Assembly: GCA_943788195.1 (NCBI GenBank)
Contig: CALSPH010000001.1
Coordinates: 1,623,595-1,687,594 of the forward strand
Reading direction: 5' to 3'
DNA: 64,000 bases
Source: an uncultured Bacteroidia bacterium
GTDB lineage: Bacteria; Bacteroidota; Bacteroidia; NS11-12g; UBA955
Both the position numbers and the translations under genes were made by a program. Below, piece after piece: positions 54,577-63,717 of this stretch; the stretch's first letter is position 1, and each line of letters begins with the position of its first letter. The notes beneath the pieces are model-generated. The model was not told the origin of the DNA. It made no database searches and was given only the letters and a program-made list of their open reading frames with translations.

Positions 54577-55531
54577 GTCGAGAGCTTACCTTTACCTCCA
54601 TATATCGGTCTTCCTTTTTGGCTTTACTGCCATATTGGGTAAACTAATTTCATTGGACCATTTTGGGTTGGTATGGAATCGCATGTGGATTGCTCTCCCA
54701 TTGTTCCTAGTTATTCCAGGCTTTATTTCTCATCTCAAAGCCTTTAGTTTTAAGAAAGCAATGCTTTTTTTAAGTATTGGAATTCTTGTTGCTGCGCATT
54801 GGATCACATTCTATGGTTCTATCAAAATTGGGAATAGCGCTTCATTAACCTTGGCAAGCTTAGGTTTAGCCTCTTGGTTCACGAGTATAATTGAACCCAT
54901 AGTTCAGAAGACAAAAATCAATAAAGTGGATATGGGTTTTGGGTTATTGGCCGTTTTGGGCATCACACTCATTGCTTTTTCGCAAGACGAACTGGATCCG
55001 AACGCCACTCAATCTCAATTCCTTCTGGCAATTATTTGGGGCATCATTTCGGCACTGCTTGCCACCTTGTTTAGTGTATTTAACGCTAAATACGCCAAAA
55101 AGGAAAGCCCTTTGCTTATCACCTTTTTTGAAATGTTGGGTGGGTTCTTATTCCTTTCAATTATTTATTTATTAATCAAGGACCAAGCAGAGATGCAGCA
55201 TTATTTACAAATTAACAATGTGCAATTGAATGTGCCGAATATTGATTGGAAATGGTTACTTTTATTAGGTGTGCTATGCACCACTGGGGCATTTGTGCTC
55301 AATGTTACTGCCATGCGGGTTGTCTCTGCTTTTACTGCCAACGTAGCGATTAATCTAGAGCCCGTTTATGGGATCATCCTTGCTTTTTTTATCTTTAATG
55401 AAGGAGAAAGCTTTAATTATTTATTCTATGTGGGCACGTTGATTATTTTGTCTACGGTATTTGCTCAATCTTATTATAGCTTTATAAAGAAAAAAATCAA
55501 TGGACATCAATCAAATCATCAAGGAGCGTAG
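54569..55531 (+). CDS. EamA/DMT-family membrane transporter
   Basis: 320 residues with ten predicted helices in two EamA repeats (about 8-138 and 150-305). Key segments: GFTAILGKLISLDHFGLVWNRM, and the late VSAFTANVAINLEPVYGIILAFFIF, which is the canonical second-repeat signature. Probable drug/metabolite exporter; substrate unknown. It overlaps coaE by 8 nt and the nitroreductase gene by 32 nt. Confidence 0.93.
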   Translation: MHKSRAYLYLHISVFLFGFTAILGKLISLDHFGLVWNRMWIALPLFLVIPGFISHLKAFSFKKAMLFLSIGILVAAHWITFYGSIKIGNSASLTLASLGLASWFTSIIEPIVQKTKINKVDMGFGLLAVLGITLIAFSQDELDPNATQSQFLLAIIWGIISALLATLFSVFNAKYAKKESPLLITFFEMLGGFLFLSIIYLLIKDQAEMQHYLQINNVQLNVPNIDWKWLLLLGVLCTTGAFVLNVTAMRVVSAFTANVAINLEPVYGIILAFFIFNEGESFNYLFYVGTLIILSTVFAQSYYSFIKKKINGHQSNHQGA

Positions 55532-56042
55532 ATCGACTTTTCCTAAAGAGTTTAATGGTGAAGTTATTGACGATTCAGTTATTGAGCAATTATTAGAGAA
55601 TGCCCAGTGGGCACCGTCGCATCACAGCACCTATGCTTGGACTTTCCGCGTATTTTCTGGCGAAAGTAAGGACCGGTTATTTGATTTTTGGCATTCAGTT
55701 GCCTTCCCCACGAAATATGAAAAACTTGAATTCAACCAAGCGAAAACTAGTCATGTTTTGATAATTACGGTGCATGATAAAGGCAAAAATCCGTTAGAAG
55801 AGGAGATTGCTTCTACAGCTTGCGCGGTTCAAAATATCTATTTAGGACTTTCGCAATTCCCTAACGTTGGTGGATATTGGGGAACTGGAAACGGGATCTA
55901 TGAGCCACATTTCCATGAATTTATTAAAGCGGATGAAGATGAATACTGCATGGGCTATTTCCTGCTTGGCAAGGTGGACAATAAACGAACTGAATCCCAA
56001 CGCCCAAGCTACAAAAAGAATGTAATTTGGATGGATGAATAA
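55500..56042 (+). CDS. Nitroreductase-family oxidoreductase
   Basis: 180-residue FMN-dependent NAD(P)H oxidoreductase. The FMN-binding start IIKERRSTFPKEF (R-R-S), NAQWAPSHHSTYAWTFRV, and the C-terminal GYFLLGKVD are as in the family, with the mid-domain STACAVQNIYLGLSQFPNVGGYW. Substrate could be nitroaromatics, quinones or flavins. The start overlaps the last 32 nt of the DMT gene, a coupled arrangement. Confidence 0.92.
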   Translation: MDINQIIKERRSTFPKEFNGEVIDDSVIEQLLENAQWAPSHHSTYAWTFRVFSGESKDRLFDFWHSVAFPTKYEKLEFNQAKTSHVLIITVHDKGKNPLEEEIASTACAVQNIYLGLSQFPNVGGYWGTGNGIYEPHFHEFIKADEDEYCMGYFLLGKVDNKRTESQRPSYKKNVIWMDE

Positions 56043-56044
56043 GG

Positions 56045-57289
56045 TTACTCCATTTTCAAGACTTTTACACGTGTCTGTTCAATTGAATTTCTCCTCATGT
56101 ATTCAATGAAATAATACCCTGTCTTTAAATCGCTCAAATTAATTGTGGTCTGGTTCAATTGGAAAGAGCCCACTAATTGCCCTGAAATACTATAGACCTG
56201 GACGGGTCCAATAACTGATTCCTTAAAATTCAATGTGGTTCGAACGGGATTCGGGTACACGCTAATTGTTTCAAGCGATGGACTTTGGACACTTGTACTA
56301 TTTCCTTTTCTTCGATAAATTGCGCCATTATCTCCAACCACAAATGCATCTCCATTTGGGTTGCAGCCCGCAGCCCATAATTTCATGGGTGTGTTCTGAT
56401 AAAGATATGGATTGCCATTTTTAGAATAACTGATTTCACCTAAATTAAAGCCATTGATTCCAGCATAAACCAAAGAGTCCGTACTGGAAAGTGAAACATC
56501 CTGGTATTGCGGATAACCGAACGTTGTAAGTTGCCCCTTCCAGGTTTGACCTGAGTCTGTGCTGTAAAATATTGAAATTGAGCTATCTACCGTTATGATC
56601 CAATTAGGTTCAGAATAAATGACAGAATGGATTTTATGCTTAAAATAAGCAGGTAATGTATCCCATAACAAGCCATTATTAAATGTTCTGTAAACATAAC
56701 CATCATCACTTACTGCCATGCTGAAATCTGGATCAGTGTTGTGAGTGGCTAGGTCAATTACAGAAAAACCGTTCCAGTCAAAACTTTGTACGTTTACCCA
56801 AGTATCGGGCTTCATTTGTGCTATCATGTTTCCCTGAAACCAAGCAGTACCTCCTACCAAACCTTTTCTATATCCAGTGAATAAAAAACACTCAGGGAGC
56901 ATATTAACTTTCACCTCTAAAAGTGTCCAATCAATGCCTCCATTAATTGTTTCCCAAATAACATTATCATAATTGCTGGTTGAATTGAAATTCCTTACGA
57001 TTACATTTCCTGTATCCTCACTGAGAAATTGCATATTTACAAAATCCATTCTGCTAAAAGTCCATGGTGCAGTTTTGGTAGCTACCTTGCTCCAGATTTT
57101 ACCACCGTCAACCGTTTTAAGCAACATAGCATTTGCTCCTCCAATATATCCCACATTTTCGTTAACAAAGGAAATGCTGTATAAATGATTGGATACAATA
57201 GAATCCAATTTTTTGAAATCATCTTGGGCAAACAAATTGATTGCGCCTGATGCAAACAGAAAAAGCAATATAGTTTTTAAATTTTTCAT
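56045..57289 (-). CDS. Secreted Ycf48-like beta-propeller with T9SS type A sorting domain
   Basis: 414 residues with a signal peptide (ILLFLFASGAINLFAQ). Repeats of the form FVNENVGYIGGANAMLLKTVDGGKIWSKV (G-x-x-(G/A)...T-x-D-G-G-x-x-W) mark BNR/Ycf48-like propeller blades through about residue 330. The last 75 residues (ISVYPNPVRTTLNFKE to LKTGYYFIEY) form a T9SS type A sorting domain. Extracellular, role unknown. It converges on the nitroreductase gene with a 2-bp gap. Confidence 0.9.
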   Translation of the reverse strand: MKNLKTILLFLFASGAINLFAQDDFKKLDSIVSNHLYSISFVNENVGYIGGANAMLLKTVDGGKIWSKVATKTAPWTFSRMDFVNMQFLSEDTGNVIVRNFNSTSNYDNVIWETINGGIDWTLLEVKVNMLPECFLFTGYRKGLVGGTAWFQGNMIAQMKPDTWVNVQSFDWNGFSVIDLATHNTDPDFSMAVSDDGYVYRTFNNGLLWDTLPAYFKHKIHSVIYSEPNWIITVDSSISIFYSTDSGQTWKGQLTTFGYPQYQDVSLSSTDSLVYAGINGFNLGEISYSKNGNPYLYQNTPMKLWAAGCNPNGDAFVVGDNGAIYRRKGNSTSVQSPSLETISVYPNPVRTTLNFKESVIGPVQVYSISGQLVGSFQLNQTTINLSDLKTGYYFIEYMRRNSIEQTRVKVLKME

Positions 57290-57337
57290 TCTACAAAGTT
57301 AGAGACACATTGCCCCTCTGAGCTTACACATTGTAAA

Positions 57338-58210
57338 CTATGGCTTGTATTTTTTGTTCCAATTGGTTCTGAAGTCTACTGGGCTTTGACTTTTATGATA
57401 TCGTCCAAAGAATTTTGTTAAGTGTGAGGGCTCCTTGAAGCTGAATTCGTAGGCAATCTCCTTGATGCTTTCGGTGGTATACAACAGTCGTCTTTTGATC
57501 TCCAATAACAAACGCTCATTGATAATAGCTTTAGGGCTTTTACCATACACTTTCTTTGTTGCCGCGGATAATTTCTTATAACCAATATTCAATTGATCTT
57601 CATAGAACTCCAAACTCTCTTGTTGTTTAAAGCACGTTTCAACCAACTGGGTGAGTTGATTGCAGATTTGATGGTCTTTATCCAAAAGATTAACCTTGCT
57701 AGGTTGCTCTAATGACTTATATCGTAAACATTGAATTAAAAAAGCGTTCAAGTAGTACTTTAGCATTGAACTGTTAAATTGAGCATCTATCTCCTCGTAT
57801 TCATTCTTTAACAAACCAAAAATGGATTCCAATATACTGCGTTGCTCCTTGCTGGGGTTAACAATTGGGCTATTCAGCATTTTTGCATAGAATTCTTGCA
57901 TCGGGTTACCTTGCTGAACTCGAAGAAAATCAGCTTTAAACAGTATCACAAATCCGTTGGCATCATCACTGCGTTTAACCAAATGGATTTGATTGGGGAA
58001 CACGAAATGCAACTGACGGTCTTTTATTTCATACTCTTGAAAATCGATTAAATGGGTACCGCCCCCTTTATTAAACATAAAGATTTCTAAATAATTATGT
58101 CTGTGTAGTTTTAGGGCATTGTAATCCACTTTATCTTCAAAACGAACAATACGAAACTGCAGGTCTGTAGGAAGGTAACTCGTCTCTATGTCAATTCGTT
58201 CCTTCGTCAT
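57338..58210 (-). CDS. AraC-family transcriptional regulator
   Basis: 290 residues. N-terminal cupin-like sensing domain (about 15-150) and a C-terminal double helix-turn-helix (about 190-285): EDQLNIGYKKLSAATKKVYG, then YTTESIKEIAYEFSFKEPSHLTKFFGRYH, then SPVDFRTNW. Ligand unknown. Its start overlaps the NnrD reading frame by 4 nt. It is the last gene of the DUF4293-nnrE/D-araC run. Confidence 0.93.
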   Translation of the reverse strand: MTKERIDIETSYLPTDLQFRIVRFEDKVDYNALKLHRHNYLEIFMFNKGGGTHLIDFQEYEIKDRQLHFVFPNQIHLVKRSDDANGFVILFKADFLRVQQGNPMQEFYAKMLNSPIVNPSKEQRSILESIFGLLKNEYEEIDAQFNSSMLKYYLNAFLIQCLRYKSLEQPSKVNLLDKDHQICNQLTQLVETCFKQQESLEFYEDQLNIGYKKLSAATKKVYGKSPKAIINERLLLEIKRRLLYTTESIKEIAYEFSFKEPSHLTKFFGRYHKSQSPVDFRTNWNKKYKP

Positions 58211-59351
58211 ATTTGATTTTTTATTGATTTTAGGGCGTTTGGGATTGCTTCAATTACGTCAGATGGAATGAGGCTTGTTCCAAGTGTTTCTGAAGCAATG
58301 TCTCCTGCCATGCCATGAAGAAAAACGCCTGCTTTAATTGCCTCTAAGGCAGAATAACCTTGTGCAAGAAAAGAGCCAATAATACCCGTGAGTGTATCAC
58401 CCATGCCCGCTTTGGCCATGTTTGCATTGCCTGTAGAATTAACAAACACTTCTCCTTCTGGTGAGCAAATTTTGGAATAAGCACCTTTTTGAAGCACTTG
58501 AGCATTTGACCATAATGGTTTTCATTAGACCGAACACCTACATAGCCGCAACCGGTTCTAAATGCAGCCTTAGCAGAAAGCATGATTGCCCCGCCCATTT
58601 CTTCTAATCCCCCAATGAGCATTAAATAGCCATTGTTGCCTTTATGCGCAAATTGCTCCTGCTGCTTTAATTGAATATTTGCTGCGGTTAAATAATCAGC
58701 AAAAGCAGGTTCGTTAAAGTTATCTAAGAGATGAATGTTTATCACTGTAAAATCGCCAACTAAGGGAGCGTATCTTTGGTAGAAAAAGCTCATTTTGGGG
58801 CTTTGTAAACTCAACGTTTCATTGGCTTTAACTATAGCATCTAAATCGTTTCCTGTATTATTAACTGGAAATAACCCGCTGGGAATGTCAATTGATATGG
58901 TTAATCGGCTTCCTGCATTAATTTGTTGCACCACGGACTTTATCCAGCCCGTTAATGGGCGGTTTAAACCGGTTCCAAAAATACAATCGATTACATGTTT
59001 GCCTTGAAAATTGAATAAATAACTCGTTTCGGTTAACCAAGTAATTGGTATCGATTTAGGTAATCGCGCTAGATTAAAATCAAAATCTTCTGTATGCTGA
59101 TTTGAATATTGAAGTATGACTACTTCAATTTCGCAATCGGATTCGGCTAGCGTGCGTGCAATAGCCAGCCCATCTCCGCCATTGTTACCCATGCCACAAA
59201 CAATGGTGAATTTGGTTATGTCATGCTCAGCTTGAATATGTTCAGAACAAAGTAATGATGCGCGTTCCATTAAATCGATTGATAGAATAGGCTCATGCGT
59301 TATGGTATAAGCATCCCATTTATGCAACTCAACCGAGTCATAAATTTTCAT
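58207..59351 (-). pseudogene. nnrDE: Bifunctional NAD(P)HX epimerase/dehydratase (NnrE-NnrD), internally deleted
   Basis: Repairs hydrated NAD(P)H. The N-terminal NnrE epimerase domain (about residues 1-210) is intact, with CGMGNNGGDGLAIAR and SIDIPSGL. The NnrD dehydratase begins normally (HKGNNGYLMLIGG, FRTGCGYVGVRSNENH) and then breaks at about 58515. The downstream part, QVLQKGAYSKICSPEG and GNANMAKAGMGDTLTGIIG, lies in another frame and ends at 58207. Compared with E. coli YjeF, about 110 residues between these blocks are gone, including the DADALN and TPHPGE motifs. So the dehydratase is dead unless the deletion is an assembly artefact; NnrE may still work. Confidence 0.87.
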
Positions 59352-59850
59352 CGAATGCGATCCATAGATTTGAGAAGGTTATAATCTTTAACCACACCAC
59401 TTGTTGCCAAGATATTTAGGAGCAGTAAAGCGATAGGAATTAAAGCTGTACCCAGCAATTCCGTTTTAGTAATTTGATAAGTTTCTGAAACTAGAGCATA
59501 ATCAAGGTAAAAGAAAACAGGTAAAAACAGAATAAAGGCGAAGTTAAAAGAACAATAGGTGATTTGTCGTTTTAGATTCTTAAAAGACATGATAGATATT
59601 AAACCAAGTAATGCAATGCACCAAAGTATATATTGCACCTTTGCTGTTGAAATGACCGAAGTAGAAACCTGTTCCTTTTATTGTATAAATGATTTGAGCT
59701 ATAATCCATTTGAAGATGATTGCTGATAACCTGGTTTGCTATTTCTCCCTTATCCAACTCTAATTCAGCGATTGTATATGAGGAAAATGAAAGTATAAGG
59801 CTAAGAATAACCATCAATGCTAGATACAAATTTTGTCTACGTTGAATCAT
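59348..59850 (-). pseudogene. DUF4293 membrane protein, frameshifted
   Basis: Starts MIQRRQNLYLALMVILSLIL, the DUF4293 opening, in one frame from 59850. The C-terminal three helices (ILWCIALLGLISIMSFKNLK, FILFLPVFFYLDYAL, LLLLNILATSGVVKDYNLLK, SMDRIR) are in another frame to 59348. Adding one base to the four-base run at 59676-59679 joins them as NKKEQVSTSVISTAKVQYIL, giving about 168 residues and four membrane segments. Function of DUF4293 unknown. Its stop overlaps the nnrE start by 4 nt, so both broken genes share one operon. Confidence 0.8.
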
Positions 59851-60001
59851 AATACAAAAGTAAGAAATTAAGCACTCTCGAAATTAGTTTGGGCGATTAA
59901 ATACAATAAATTTAATATTAAGTACATACAATGGCGATTCTTGGTCTTCGAATTATCGATTAATTATATCTGTGAGCTTATCACCTTATTCTAAGAAACC
60001 T

Positions 60002-60009
60002 TACCTTTG
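60002..60009 (+). promoter_or_regulatory. -7 element of the thiolase gene
   Basis: TACCTTTG matches TAnnTTTG and ends 4 nt before ATG 60014, implying a leaderless mRNA. It also rules against the longer frame from 59972. Confidence 0.5.
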
Positions 60010-60013
60010 CACT

Positions 60014-61210
60014 ATGCAAGAAGTTTATGTAATTGATGCTTTAAGAACAGCTGTAGGTAAGTTCGGGGGAACCCTAGCGGGTATTCGACCAGATGACATG
60101 GCAGCAGAAGTTTTAAAGGCCATTACAGCTCGTAATCCTAAAGTAGACTACAATGAGATTGACGAGGTGATTTTAGGTGCAGCTAATCAGGCTGGAGAAG
60201 ATAACAGGAATGTGGCACGTATGGCTTTACTTATGGCCGGCATACCCAGCACAGTGCCTGGTTATACAGTAAATCGGTTATGTGCAAGCGGGCTCTTGTC
60301 TATTGCCAATGCTTATGCAGCTATTCGTTCAGGAATGAATGAAATGGTTCTTGCAGGTGGTGTCGAGAGTATGAGCCGTGCCCCTTGGGTGATGGCTAAA
60401 CCAAGCAGCGCTTGGGATAGAAAACCAGATATACATGACACGACCATTGGCTGGCGTTTTATCAATCCAAAACTTTCAGAAATGCACTACCCTTTTGGGA
60501 TGGGCGAAACCGCAGAAAATGTAGCTGAGCGTTGGATTATTAGCCGAGAAGATCAAGATCAGTTTGCGTATGGGTCACAGTTAAAATATCAGCAAGCGCA
60601 TGAGAATGGCAAGTTTAAAAGTCAAATTACTCCGATATCGATACCGCAACGCAGAAAAGAAGCTATACTTTTTGACAAAGATGAGCATCCAAGGCTTTCA
60701 GAGCCAGATATTCTAGCTAAACTTAAACCCGCTTTTAAACCAGATGGTACGGTTACTGCGGGTAATTCTTCAGGAATAAATGATGGAGCCGCTTCATTAT
60801 TGATTGCATCAGAAGCCGCAGTAAAAAAATACGGATTAACTCCAATGGCGCGTATTGTAAGTTATGCTGCTGCAGGTGTGGCTCCGGAAATCATGGGTAT
60901 AGGTCCAGTTCCTGCTGCGCAGAAGGCTTTGGGTAAAGCAGGGTTAAAGGTGAGCGATTTGGAATTAATTGAGTTAAATGAGGCATTTGCTTCTCAATCC
61001 ATTGCATGCATGCGTGATTTGGAGCTAAATCCTGAGATCGTTAATGTAAATGGAGGATCCATTGCGATTGGTCACCCATTGGGTGCCAGTGGGGCACGTA
61101 TTGCCACTACCTTGTTGCATGAAATGAAATCAAGAAACAGCAAGTATGGCTTAGCTACCATGTGTGTTGGCGTTGGTCAAGGACAAGCGGTAATTTTTGA
61201 AAACGTATAG
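60014..61210 (+). CDS. Acetyl-CoA C-acyltransferase (thiolase)
   Basis: 398-residue thiolase, catalysing 3-ketoacyl-CoA cleavage or acetoacetyl-CoA formation. The nucleophile is C90 in VNRLCASGLLSIANA; the other active-site blocks are NEAFASQS, the His in GGSIAIGHPLGASGAR and the second Cys in CVGVGQGQAV. The motif spacing is like paaJ/beta-ketoadipyl thiolases and acetyl-CoA acetyltransferases alike, so direction and chain length are open. Met 60014 chosen because the -7 element lies inside the longer frame. Confidence 0.95.
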   Translation: MQEVYVIDALRTAVGKFGGTLAGIRPDDMAAEVLKAITARNPKVDYNEIDEVILGAANQAGEDNRNVARMALLMAGIPSTVPGYTVNRLCASGLLSIANAYAAIRSGMNEMVLAGGVESMSRAPWVMAKPSSAWDRKPDIHDTTIGWRFINPKLSEMHYPFGMGETAENVAERWIISREDQDQFAYGSQLKYQQAHENGKFKSQITPISIPQRRKEAILFDKDEHPRLSEPDILAKLKPAFKPDGTVTAGNSSGINDGAASLLIASEAAVKKYGLTPMARIVSYAAAGVAPEIMGIGPVPAAQKALGKAGLKVSDLELIELNEAFASQSIACMRDLELNPEIVNVNGGSIAIGHPLGASGARIATTLLHEMKSRNSKYGLATMCVGVGQGQAVIFENV

Positions 61211-61963
61211 TTGAATTATTGCGTTCGAATAGCCTACAATGGTGCTGATTACTCAGGTTGGCAAAGGCAAAAGAATGCAGTCTCACTGCAGCAAACCATA
61301 GAAGAAGCATTAACCAAATTAATACAAGAACCCATTCAAATAATAGGTTGTGGAAGAACGGATGCTGGAGTACATGCGCTGAGCTACTATTTTAACTTTA
61401 AGACCGCCAAAGATCTTCCTGAGCATATTCTATTTAAATTGAATGCCATGTGTCCGCACGACATTGCTTTCTTTGATTTATGGGAAGTACCAAGAGAATT
61501 CCATGCGCGATTTGAGGCAAAAGAACGCAGTTATAAGTATTTCTTGCACACATCAAAGAACCCTTTTCAGCAAGGCCTTAGCCTGTTATACTCACATAAA
61601 TTGGATCTTGATAAAATGAATGAGGCCTGTAAGTTGATTATTGGCAAACATGATTTTACTTCATTCGCAAAGACGCATACTGAAGTAAACAACTTTTACT
61701 GCACGATTGAAAAAGCTCAATGGACGTTAAATGGTGAAAGTCAGATTGTTTTTGAAGTAACGGCAAATCGATTTCTGCGCAATATGGTTCGCGCACTTGT
61801 AGGTACTCTATTGGAAGTGGGCATAGGGCGCAAGGATGTTTCGTTCATCAACGAAGTGTTAAGTGCAAAAGACAGATCGGCTGCTGGTCAAAGTATGCCT
61901 GGGCATGCATTGTACCTTAGTCAGATTAAATACGACCAGAATTTATGGCAAAAAAGAACCTAG
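61211..61963 (+). CDS. truA: tRNA pseudouridine38-40 synthase TruA
   Basis: 250-residue tRNA modification enzyme. The catalytic Asp is D51 in GCGRTDAGVHAL. AYNGADYSGWQRQKNAVSLQ is the N-terminal block, and ANRFLRNMVRALVGTLLEVG the C-terminal family signature. The start is TTG immediately after the thiolase stop, and its end overlaps the ABC exporter start by 19 nt. Confidence 0.96.
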   Translation: MNYCVRIAYNGADYSGWQRQKNAVSLQQTIEEALTKLIQEPIQIIGCGRTDAGVHALSYYFNFKTAKDLPEHILFKLNAMCPHDIAFFDLWEVPREFHARFEAKERSYKYFLHTSKNPFQQGLSLLYSHKLDLDKMNEACKLIIGKHDFTSFAKTHTEVNNFYCTIEKAQWTLNGESQIVFEVTANRFLRNMVRALVGTLLEVGIGRKDVSFINEVLSAKDRSAAGQSMPGHALYLSQIKYDQNLWQKRT

Positions 61964-63687
61964 ACTTTAAGTTATTGGGTAAAGTCATTCAGTTAGCAAA
62001 ACCCTACCGATTGATGTTGACTGCGGCAATTGGATTGACCATTTTTTCTGCAATTTTAGCACCGATAATCCCCTATTTAGTTAAATTAACCTTGGATGCA
62101 CTGGTTGAGTCCGTTTCATTTTCTAAGGTTCAGACGTATTGTGTTTTAATGGTGATAGTGTTGATTGCCCAGACTGTCTTAATGCTTTTTAATACATACA
62201 TTTCCTCCTGGCTTGGACAAGCAGTGATATTTAATATGCGCAACAAAGTATACAAACATATCATTAATCAACGCATTGCATTCTTTGACAAAACCCCAAT
62301 TGGCACGTTAATCACAAGAAATGTAAGTGATATTGAAACCATCACACGTTTCTTCTCCCAAGGTGTTATCACAATCATTGGCGACCTATTCCAGGTAGTT
62401 GGAATCATTGTTATCATGTTTATCATCAATTGGAAACTCGCCTTGGTGGTCATGATTATGTTCCCGTTCCTAGTCATTACTTCGCGAATTTTTGGAAGAA
62501 AGGTAAAAAAGGCATTTGAGCAAGTACGTAATTCGGTTTCTCAGTTGAATACGATTGTTCAGGAATACATTGCCGGAATACATATTGTACAACTCTATAA
62601 CGCTCAAAATAACGCCTTAGAGCGATTTGACAAGGCGAATCAGGCTCATTATCAGGCAAATGAACGCTCGGTATTCTACTATTCAGTATTCTTTCCAGTA
62701 ATTGAAATTATAACCGCTTTTACAATTGGTTTTATATTTATTGTTGCCAGCGGTGGTATTGGGAAACAGTTTATTTTTTCTGCAGGTGAAGTTACTGCAT
62801 TTATTATGCTGGTAAATCAATTTTATCGTCCAATTCGAACCATGGCAGATCGATATAATGCAATACAAATGGGTTTGGTGTCTGCAAATCGAATTTTTAA
62901 TCTATTGGAAGAAGTAGATTATCAAGAAGAATCGGATCAAAAAATACAAGACGCTGTTTTAAATAATTTTGATGTAGCCTTTCATGATGTAAGGTTTAGC
63001 TATGGTCAAGGTGAAGAAGTGCTCAAAGGCATTAGCTTTCACCTAACCGAAGGTAAAACCATTGCAATAGTAGGTGAAACAGGTGCTGGTAAATCAACCA
63101 TTATCAACTTGATCAGTCGGTTTTATCCTGACTTTGGTGGCGACATTCGCATTGGCAATGTTTCAGTAAGGGACATACGTTTAGATCAGCTGCGTAATTT
63201 GGCTGCAGTGGTTATGCAAGATGTGTTCGTCTTTTCAGGCACCCTTCGCGATAACATTGATTTATCAAAGGACTTTGCAGATGAAGATATCATTCAGGCT
63301 ATTAAGGATCTTGGACTGGAACAGCTTTTATTATCCAAAGGGTTGGATTACATAGTGGGTGAAAGAGGCACGGGCTTGTCATTGGGAGAAAAACAATTGA
63401 TCGGTTTTGTTCGCGCAATATTGCTCAACCCTCCTATTCTTATTCTGGATGAGGCAACCAGTAGTATAGACCCTGCTACCGAAAGCATTATTCAATCCAC
63501 CATTCCCAAGCTCACACAAAACAGAACGAGTATAATCATCGCACATCGCTTAAGCACGGTTGAGGAAGCCGATGAAATTATTTATTTATCAAAAGGTAAT
63601 ATTGTAGAGCAAGGCACGCATCAGGAATTAATCTCCAAAAAAGGCGCCTACTATCAGATGCAGGAGGCCTCTTTAATTAATAATTAA
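61945..63687 (+). CDS. ABC exporter half-transporter (MsbA/MdlB-like)
   Basis: 580-residue fused permease-ATPase. Six membrane helices in residues about 15-310, then the ATPase domain with Walker A GETGAGKST (about 378-386), a slightly atypical signature LSLGEKQ, Walker B ILILDEATSSID and the H-loop IIAHRLSTV. It works as a dimer exporting lipids, drugs or peptides; substrate unknown. ATG 61945 overlaps truA. Confidence 0.95.
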   Translation: MAKKNLDFKLLGKVIQLAKPYRLMLTAAIGLTIFSAILAPIIPYLVKLTLDALVESVSFSKVQTYCVLMVIVLIAQTVLMLFNTYISSWLGQAVIFNMRNKVYKHIINQRIAFFDKTPIGTLITRNVSDIETITRFFSQGVITIIGDLFQVVGIIVIMFIINWKLALVVMIMFPFLVITSRIFGRKVKKAFEQVRNSVSQLNTIVQEYIAGIHIVQLYNAQNNALERFDKANQAHYQANERSVFYYSVFFPVIEIITAFTIGFIFIVASGGIGKQFIFSAGEVTAFIMLVNQFYRPIRTMADRYNAIQMGLVSANRIFNLLEEVDYQEESDQKIQDAVLNNFDVAFHDVRFSYGQGEEVLKGISFHLTEGKTIAIVGETGAGKSTIINLISRFYPDFGGDIRIGNVSVRDIRLDQLRNLAAVVMQDVFVFSGTLRDNIDLSKDFADEDIIQAIKDLGLEQLLLSKGLDYIVGERGTGLSLGEKQLIGFVRAILLNPPILILDEATSSIDPATESIIQSTIPKLTQNRTSIIIAHRLSTVEEADEIIYLSKGNIVEQGTHQELISKKGAYYQMQEASLINN

Positions 63688-63717
63688 TAATGGAAAGTTG
63701 ATAATTGAAAACGGAAT

